A DNA stretch of 11,281 nt from Betaproteobacteria bacterium HGW-Betaproteobacteria-8 (lineage in GTDB: Bacteria > Pseudomonadota > Gammaproteobacteria > Burkholderiales > Methylophilaceae). The translations under genes and the position numbers were made by a program. Positions within the stretch are counted from its first letter, which is position 1. Every line of letters starts with the position of its first letter. Location: the NCBI GenBank assembly GCA_002842135.1, contig PHCD01000074.1:1-11281 (forward strand). The letters run 5' to 3'. Of the stretch, positions 7,046-11,281 are shown in pieces. The notes beneath the pieces were generated by a model. The model saw only the letters and a program-made list of their open reading frames with translations, was not told the origin of the DNA and did no database searches.

Positions 7046-7264
7046 TATACTGCCCCCCCTGAAGAATTGTCATAAACAAAACACTCAAAGATTTCAGTCA
7101 CACGACATCTTAATCTGAATTCACGCCAGATGCGCAAACTCATGCACCCGTCATGCCCGATTTTATTGGTTAGCAGGCATGACGCAATATTTGCCCCAAA
7201 CAATCAAGCCGCCGAAGGCAAGTTACAGCATAATAATAGGAAAGAGGCTTTTTGAAAGTGAAAT
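7046..7264. promoter_or_regulatory. Divergent cfa / HIT intergenic region
   Basis: These 219 bases separate two divergent genes and should hold promoters for both. Features seen are a G7 tract (C7 on plus, 7053-7059) forming the cfa ribosome binding site, a 9-bp inverted repeat at 7149-7184, and an AT-rich CATAATAAT segment just before the HIT gene that could serve as a -10 region. No matching -35 box or regulator consensus was recognised. Confidence 0.4.
7149..7184. repeat. Perfect 9-bp inverted repeat between cfa and the HIT gene
   Basis: CGTCATGCC (7149-7157) and GGCATGACG (7176-7184) are exact reverse complements separated by 18 AT-rich bases. This could be an operator with half-sites about 2.5 helical turns apart (27 bases centre to centre) or an RNA hairpin in a leader. 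There is no T-run, so a simple terminator is unlikely. It lies 103 bases from the cfa start and 80 from the HIT start. Confidence 0.6.
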
Positions 7265-7678
7265 ATGGCAGTTTGCGAGTTATGTACAAGTGCAGGTGGT
7301 GAACTGATTTGGCAGGATGCACATTGTCGGGTGGTGCGGGTGGATGATGTCGATTACCCCGGATTCTGCCGCGTCATCCTGAACAAGCATGTAAAAGAAA
7401 TGACGGACCTCAATAGCCGGGAACGGGAAAGCCTGATGTCAGTGGTATTCGTCGTTGAACAGGCCATACGCGAAATCCTGCAGCCGGAGAAAATCAATCT
7501 CGCATGTCTGGGCAATATGACGCCCCATCTGCACTGGCATGTGATTCCGCGCTACAAACAGGACAAGACTTTTCCGAACCCGATCTGGGGTCGCTCCAGG
7601 CGTGAAACGATGGCCATTCCGCTGGATAGCGGCACTGCCTTGAAACTGAAGAAAGCTATCCAGCAAGCGCTGAATTAG
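7265..7678 (+). CDS. HIT-family nucleotide hydrolase-like protein
   Basis: HIT proteins are small nucleotide-binding hydrolases or transferases acting on dinucleoside polyphosphates or nucleoside phosphoramidates; the substrate here is unknown. The 137-residue protein starts MAVCELCTSAGGELIWQD, with a Cys-x2-Cys pair (4 and 7) that may be structural. It has the YPGFCRVILNKHVKEMTDL strand-helix motif (about 31-49) and the defining catalytic triad HLHWHVIPR (about 88-96, pattern H-x-H-x-H-x-x). The loop KTFPNPIWG then follows, as in proteobacterial HIT proteins. The start is the ATG at 7265, with only a weak GAAAGTG site. It is divergent from cfa and its stop overlaps the ferredoxin gene on the other strand by four bases (7675-7678). 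Confidence 0.92.
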   Translation: MAVCELCTSAGGELIWQDAHCRVVRVDDVDYPGFCRVILNKHVKEMTDLNSRERESLMSVVFVVEQAIREILQPEKINLACLGNMTPHLHWHVIPRYKQDKTFPNPIWGRSRRETMAIPLDSGTALKLKKAIQQALN

Positions 7679-7995
7679 AGGCCGTCGACCAGCAACCTTT
7701 CAACTACCTTGCCCTGCACCAGGTGGGACTCAATGATTTCGTCGATATCCTCGTTATCAACAAAGTGGTACCAGACTGCCTGCGGATAAACCACCAGCAG
7801 CGGCCCTTCGCCGCAACGGTCGAAGCAGCCTGCCCGGTTGATACGCACCTTGCCTGCACCGTTCAGGCCCAGCTTTTTCACACGCGCTTTCATATAGTCA
7901 AAGGCAGCCTCTGCGCCATAATCGGTACAGCAGGCACTGCCATCCTCGCGCTTGTTCAGGCAGAAAAATACGTGATGTTGATAATAGTTTTTCAT
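7675..7995 (-). CDS. Thioredoxin-like [2Fe-2S] ferredoxin
   Basis: This is a small cytoplasmic protein of the thioredoxin-fold [2Fe-2S] ferredoxin family, presumed to carry electrons; its partner is unknown. In 106 residues it has cysteines in the family arrangement: Cys12 in VFFCLNKR, Cys22-Cys23 in GSACCTDYG, then Cys57 and Cys61 in INRAGCFDRCGEGP, with the WYHFVDNEDIDEIIESHL region (about 75-92) typical of the C-terminal half. The ATG at 7993-7995 has no clear ribosome binding site. It follows the TonB-like gene by 35 bases in the same direction, so translation from a shared mRNA is likely. Its stop overlaps the convergent HIT gene. Confidence 0.9.
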   Translation of the reverse strand: MKNYYQHHVFFCLNKREDGSACCTDYGAEAAFDYMKARVKKLGLNGAGKVRINRAGCFDRCGEGPLLVVYPQAVWYHFVDNEDIDEIIESHLVQGKVVERLLVDGL

Positions 7996-8030
7996 GGCTA
8001 CAGAAGTGTCCGTGGATTAAAAAGCCCGGC

Positions 8031-8987
8031 TTAATCTGCCGACAGGCTGTCCTGCCGGGTAAAAGTCCAGGTTCTGGTAATGCTGAGAATATCGGTATCC
8101 TTGCGGATATTCTCCGGGAACGGTGCATAAGGCGCTGCCAATTCGACGATGCGCATAGCAGCATTATCGAGTATCGGATAACCGGAACTCTGGTTAACCT
8201 CCACCTTTTCAAGCGAACCGTCGGCCTTGATGGATACTGTCAGGCGCAACCGACCATACAACTTTTGCTCCTTGGCTGCTTCCGGATAATTAAGGTTGCC
8301 CACTCGTTCGACCTTTTGCCGCCACGCCTCAACATAAGTAGCAAACCGGTATTCCTGCGTCCGCGCGCCCAAAAACTTACGCTTGGGCCGTTTCTGGTAT
8401 TCATCCTGCTGCTTGGAAATCTGCGCTTCCAGACGAGCCATATCGGCAATTGCAGTGGCCAGATTGGCACGATCGATGGTTTTCGATACAGCCTCGCGAT
8501 TCTGTCCCTGTTCCGGCTGCGAAGTTTCGGCTTGCCTGGTTAACTGGCTTTCTGCCGTTTTCCTGGATTGCGCTTGCGTCATCAAAGCCTGCGCCTGTTT
8601 TTCCAACTCGGCCACACGCTTTATCTGGCGCTCCGCCTGCGCATCGGCTTCTGCCTTTTTTTGCGCCTGTTGAAATTCTTCCGCCGGTTTTACCGTAGTC
8701 TCGACTGGTTTTTTCTTGGGTGCGGGCAGGGCAGATTTGGCACGCCGGTCTTCATCGGTATTGCCGCCCCGGTCCAGGTTCGCCTGTGCCAGTGCATCCG
8801 CCTTCTGCGGCGCAGATTCGGTTTTGGCATTCACCAGCACGATTTCCAGCGCAGGAATATTGTCCTTGAAGCGTTGCAAGTCCGGCGGCTCGAATTTGAT
8901 GGCGGCGATCACCACTGCATGCAATGCAACTGACACCATCAGTGTCAGTGCAAGCGGGTCCTGTGATTTCAACACTGCCAGATTCAA
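8031..8987 (-). CDS. TonB/TolA-like energy transducer
   Basis: TonB-type proteins couple the inner-membrane proton motive force, through ExbB/ExbD-like motors, to outer-membrane machines. This 318-residue protein has a short cytoplasmic start, one membrane segment (about 12-31) with the S-x3-H motif (Ser19, His23) that TonB and TolA use to contact their motor proteins, then a long Gln/Ala/Lys/Glu-rich stretch (about 101-200) likely helical or coiled. The C-terminal TonB domain (about 220-312) contains LNYPEAAKEQKLYGRLRLTV, the DGSLEKVEVNQSSGYPILD motif and a closing RTWTF. The helical periplasmic part resembles TolA more than the Pro-rich spacer of classical TonB. The start is a TTG at 8985-8987 with AAGG upstream, five bases after the mpl stop, so translational coupling is likely. 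No exbB, exbD or receptor gene is nearby. Confidence 0.87.
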   Translation of the reverse strand: MNLAVLKSQDPLALTLMVSVALHAVVIAAIKFEPPDLQRFKDNIPALEIVLVNAKTESAPQKADALAQANLDRGGNTDEDRRAKSALPAPKKKPVETTVKPAEEFQQAQKKAEADAQAERQIKRVAELEKQAQALMTQAQSRKTAESQLTRQAETSQPEQGQNREAVSKTIDRANLATAIADMARLEAQISKQQDEYQKRPKRKFLGARTQEYRFATYVEAWRQKVERVGNLNYPEAAKEQKLYGRLRLTVSIKADGSLEKVEVNQSSGYPILDNAAMRIVELAAPYAPFPENIRKDTDILSITRTWTFTRQDSLSAD

Positions 8988-8992
8988 GTGCC

Positions 8993-10369
8993 TTATCCCT
9001 GTTCGAGCCTGTCGAGTAATTGCTGATGTATGCCGCCGAAACCACCATTGCTCATGACGAGTATATGATCCCCCGGCTCGGCAGACTGAACAATCGCTGC
9101 GACCAGCTTTTCCATATCGTCAAAAGTGCCGGCTTTATGCTGGATAGGCGCAAGTGCCTGCTGTGCATCCCAACCGAGATTGGCGCCATAACAGAACACA
9201 CGGTCTGCCTCTGCCAGGCTATCGGGCAGGGCTGCCTTCATCACGCCCAGCTTCATGGTGTTGGAACGCGGTTCAAGCACAGCCAGGATACGTGCGTTAC
9301 CGATTCTTGCCCGCAGGCCTGCGACTGTGGTCGCAATGGCGGTCGGATGATGGGCAAAGTCATCGTAAACAGTGATGCCGTTGACCACACCGCGCGTTTC
9401 CATCCGGCGTTTTACATTCTTGAACTGCCCCAGCGCCTCAATACCGACCTCCGCCGTCACACCGGCATGGCGGGCAGCGGCAATGGCAGCCAATGCATTC
9501 ATGCGGTTATGTTCACCGAGCAGATCCCAGTTCAAACGGCCCTGCAATTGCTGCTGGTAGAGGATATCGAAGCTGCCATCAGCAGAGACGTTCTCCGCCT
9601 GCCATCCGGCCGCCGTACCGAAATGCTCTACCGGCGTCCAGCAACCACGATCAATGACACGCTGCAGACTTTGCTCCCTGCCGTTCGCCACGACCAGGCC
9701 CTGACTCGGGACTGTACGCACCAGATGATGAAATTGCGTCTCGATGGCAGCAAGATCAGCGAAGATATCGGCATGATCGAATTCAAGATTGTTCAGCACG
9801 GCGGTGCGCGAACGGTAATGGACGAACTTGGAGCGCTTGTCGAAGAAGGCAGTGTCGTATTCATCTGCCTCTATGACAAAGAAAGGCGAAAGACTGTTCG
9901 CATCCTGCCGGGGGACGCCGGGCAAACGCGCCGAAATGCCGAAATTCTGCGGCACACCGCCGATCAGGAAACCGGGCGCCAGGCCGGCGTACTCCAGTAT
10001 CCAGGCCAGCATGGAAGAAGTTGTCGTCTTGCCATGGGTACCGGCAACAGCGAGCACCCACTTGCCCTGCAACACCTGCTCTGAAAGCCATTGCGGACCT
10101 GAGATATAAGGCAGGCCGCGATTGAGGATTTCCTCCATCAAAGGGTTGCCGCGTGAAACGACATTGCCAACGACATAGATGTCCGGGTTGAGCGCAGTCT
10201 GCGCCGGGTCGAAACCCTCGATCAGCTCGATGCCTTGCGCCTCGAGCTGCGTGCTCATGGGCGGATAGACATTGGCATCGCAACCGGTGACACGATGACC
10301 GGCGGCCTTGGCCAGCACTGCGATACCCCCCATGAAAGTACCACAAATACCTAGGATATGAATATGCAT
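8993..10369 (-). CDS. mpl: UDP-N-acetylmuramate:L-Ala-gamma-D-Glu-meso-DAP ligase (murein recycling)
   Basis: Mpl joins the recycled tripeptide L-Ala-gamma-D-Glu-meso-diaminopimelate to UDP-N-acetylmuramate using ATP, returning old cell-wall peptide to synthesis in the cytoplasm. The 458 residues match the family (457 in E. coli). The N-terminal UDP-binding fold starts MHIHILGICGTFMGGIA. The ATP loop AGTHGKTTTSS lies at 109-119. The central domain has EADEYDTAFFDKRSKF (167-182) and LNNLEFDHADIF (192-203), GEHNRMNALAA follows at about 285-295, and the C-terminal domain has VYDDFAHHPTAI (334-345) and LEPRSNTMKLG (365-375). The full motif set and the DKRSKF stretch favour Mpl over MurC. The ATG at 10367-10369 has no strong ribosome binding site. 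It appears to lead an operon with the TonB-like and ferredoxin genes. Confidence 0.96.
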   Translation of the reverse strand: MHIHILGICGTFMGGIAVLAKAAGHRVTGCDANVYPPMSTQLEAQGIELIEGFDPAQTALNPDIYVVGNVVSRGNPLMEEILNRGLPYISGPQWLSEQVLQGKWVLAVAGTHGKTTTSSMLAWILEYAGLAPGFLIGGVPQNFGISARLPGVPRQDANSLSPFFVIEADEYDTAFFDKRSKFVHYRSRTAVLNNLEFDHADIFADLAAIETQFHHLVRTVPSQGLVVANGREQSLQRVIDRGCWTPVEHFGTAAGWQAENVSADGSFDILYQQQLQGRLNWDLLGEHNRMNALAAIAAARHAGVTAEVGIEALGQFKNVKRRMETRGVVNGITVYDDFAHHPTAIATTVAGLRARIGNARILAVLEPRSNTMKLGVMKAALPDSLAEADRVFCYGANLGWDAQQALAPIQHKAGTFDDMEKLVAAIVQSAEPGDHILVMSNGGFGGIHQQLLDRLEQG

Positions 10370-10441
10370 ACTGAAATCAAGCCGCCTACTGTTAAAGTTT
10401 TAGCTAAGGTTATTTTAGCAAACTATTAGTTTTTATGGGTT

Positions 10442-10609
10442 TTAACCCGGATGTTTCATGAATTCGCGTGATGATCGCGCAGGATATTGGTTTTCCAGTG
10501 CTTTTTACGAAGGAGCGGTGTAGTTATTCATACACCCGACTGAGGAAAAAGTGCTGGGAAACTAATAGACAAGCGAGGGCGCGTGAAATTTATGAGACAT
10601 CCGGGTTAA
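10442..10609. mobile_element. 168-bp nested palindromic element, MITE-like, at the 3' end of metH
   Basis: Terminal inverted arms begin TTAACCCGGATGT on the left (from 10442) and end with the reverse complement ACATCCGGGTTAA on the right (to 10609); over the first 23 bases they agree at 21. Further in, TTTCCAGTGCTTTTT (10492-10506) is nearly complementary to AAAAAGTGCTGGGAA (10546-10560), and a central 6-bp hairpin GGTGTA / TACACC (10517-10522 and 10531-10536) closes the structure. No coding sequence is present. The ends can be read as TTAA target duplications flanking CCCGG tips, which recalls IS1380/piggyBac-type elements, but TTAA is itself palindromic, so the exact boundary is ambiguous. 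It could also be an intergenic repeat without a mobile origin. Confidence 0.65.
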
Positions 10610-11281
10610 CTCAAATTCGGCGCCAGCCAACGCTCCAGATATTCCTTGGTCAGACCACGTCGTTGCGCCATGTCGGCCAACTGGTCGGCGCCTATCTTGT
10701 CCACACTGAAATATCTGGATGCCGGATGAGCGAAATAGAAGCCGGAAACCGCGGCACCCGGCGTCATGGCAAAGGAGTCGGTCAGGGTCATGCCGATCTC
10801 TTCCGCTTGCAGCAGCTTGAACATGTCCGCCTTCACCGTGTGATCCGGGCAGGCCGGGTAACCGGGCGCCGGACGGATGCCGCGATACTCTTCCTTGATC
10901 AGGGCTTCCTTGCTCAACTGCTCGTCCGGCACATAACCCCACAGATCCTTGCGCACGCGCTCGTGCAGGTATTCGGCAAAGGCTTCGGCCAGCCGGTCAG
11001 CCAGCGATTTCAACATGATGGCATTGTAATCGTCATGCGCGGCGAGGAAGCGCTGCTCGTGCTTCTCGATGCCGAGCCCGCCGGTCACGGCGAACAGACC
11101 GATATAGTCGGCAATGCCGCTTTCCTTGGACGCAATGAAATCCGACAGGCACTGGTTGGGCCGGGCAACGCCGTCGATCACCGGCTTCACCGTCTGCTGA
11201 CGCATGCCGTACCAGGTGAAAGCCACTTGCGTGCGGCTGTCATCGGTATAGATCTCGATATCGTCGTCATTGACCGTATTG
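10606..11281 (-). CDS. metH: Cobalamin-dependent methionine synthase MetH, C-terminal part (cut by window edge)
   Basis: MetH transfers a methyl group from methyltetrahydrofolate through cobalamin to homocysteine. Only the last 224 residues are visible, all in the AdoMet-binding reactivation domain that remethylates oxidised cobalamin. Visible motifs are DDDIEIYTDDSRT at the edge, then TWYGMRQQTVKP, GLFAVTGGLGIE, ALADRLAEAFAEYLHE-like helix with HERVRKDLWGY, the AdoMet-binding R-x3-GYPACPDHT region, LTDSFAMTPGAAVSGFYFAHP and the terminal ERWLAPNL. E. coli MetH continues a few residues after APNLG; here the protein stops at APNLS, and its TAA lies in the TTAA end of the palindromic element. 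The gene is upstream of mpl on the same strand, 236 bases away. Confidence 0.95.
   Translation of the reverse strand, partial: NTVNDDDIEIYTDDSRTQVAFTWYGMRQQTVKPVIDGVARPNQCLSDFIASKESGIADYIGLFAVTGGLGIEKHEQRFLAAHDDYNAIMLKSLADRLAEAFAEYLHERVRKDLWGYVPDEQLSKEALIKEEYRGIRPAPGYPACPDHTVKADMFKLLQAEEIGMTLTDSFAMTPGAAVSGFYFAHPASRYFSVDKIGADQLADMAQRRGLTKEYLERWLAPNLS

Noticed and set aside
9020..10084. Open plus-strand frame of 354 codons opposite mpl
   Set aside because: It lies wholly antisense to mpl, which has every family motif. The translation has no recognisable domain and is rich in His, Arg and Cys, as expected from the reverse of a coding strand.
8993..10369. The ligase as MurC
   Set aside because: Length and the N-terminal MHIHILGICGTFMGG plus the EADEYDTAFFDKRSKF stretch match Mpl, and no division or mur genes are nearby.
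10393..10400. TAAAGTTT, a perfect sigma-28 -35 element upstream of mpl
   Set aside because: Eleven bases later the sequence is ATTTTAGC, not a GCCGATAA-like -10, and it points toward the palindrome and the 3' end of metH rather than a gene start.

Overview
The window looks like chromosome from a betaproteobacterium, probably Nitrosomonadales-like (for example Methylophilaceae or Gallionellaceae relatives). This rests on three things: a flgBCDEFG run divergent from flgA-flgM-flgN, an mpl / TonB-like / thioredoxin-like ferredoxin cluster, and the style of the proteins. The taxonomic guess is inference, because no rRNA is present.

Positions 1-3810 (minus strand) hold the flagellar rod and hook operon, transcribed right to left as flgB, flgC, flgD, flgE, flgF and flgG, with flgG cut by the window edge. 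Five of the six are intact or intact as far as visible. flgD is broken by an exact 16-bp tandem duplication (2703-2718 and 2719-2734) that shifts the frame after residue 63. Removing one copy restores a normal 223-residue hook-cap protein. This is the strongest finding in the window: the allele should block hook assembly unless the duplication contracts or is suppressed.

Positions 3811-5751 (plus strand) hold the divergent partner set: flgA (P-ring chaperone), then a near-consensus sigma-28 (FliA) promoter at 4840-4866 driving flgM (anti-sigma-28) and flgN (export chaperone). This gives the usual feedback layout, in which sigma-28 controls its own inhibitor and the inhibitor leaves the cell after hook completion. 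With flgD broken, hook completion and FlgM export should fail, so late genes are predicted to stay off.

Positions 5752-8030 hold cfa (cyclopropane fatty acid synthase, minus, TTG start behind a G7 tract), a HIT-family protein (plus), and a thioredoxin-like 2Fe-2S ferredoxin (minus) whose 3' end overlaps the HIT gene by four bases. Positions 8031-10369 (minus) hold mpl, which recycles murein tripeptide, followed five bases later by a TonB/TolA-like energy transducer and then the ferredoxin, a likely operon.

Positions 10442-10609 carry a 168-bp nested palindrome bounded by TTAA-CCCGG / CCGGG-TTAA, resembling a non-autonomous transposable element (MITE). Its right end supplies the stop codon of metH, whose C-terminal AdoMet-binding activation domain runs off the right edge of the window. 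No tRNA, rRNA, CRISPR array or transposase gene was seen, and no gene-free stretch exceeds 300 bases.
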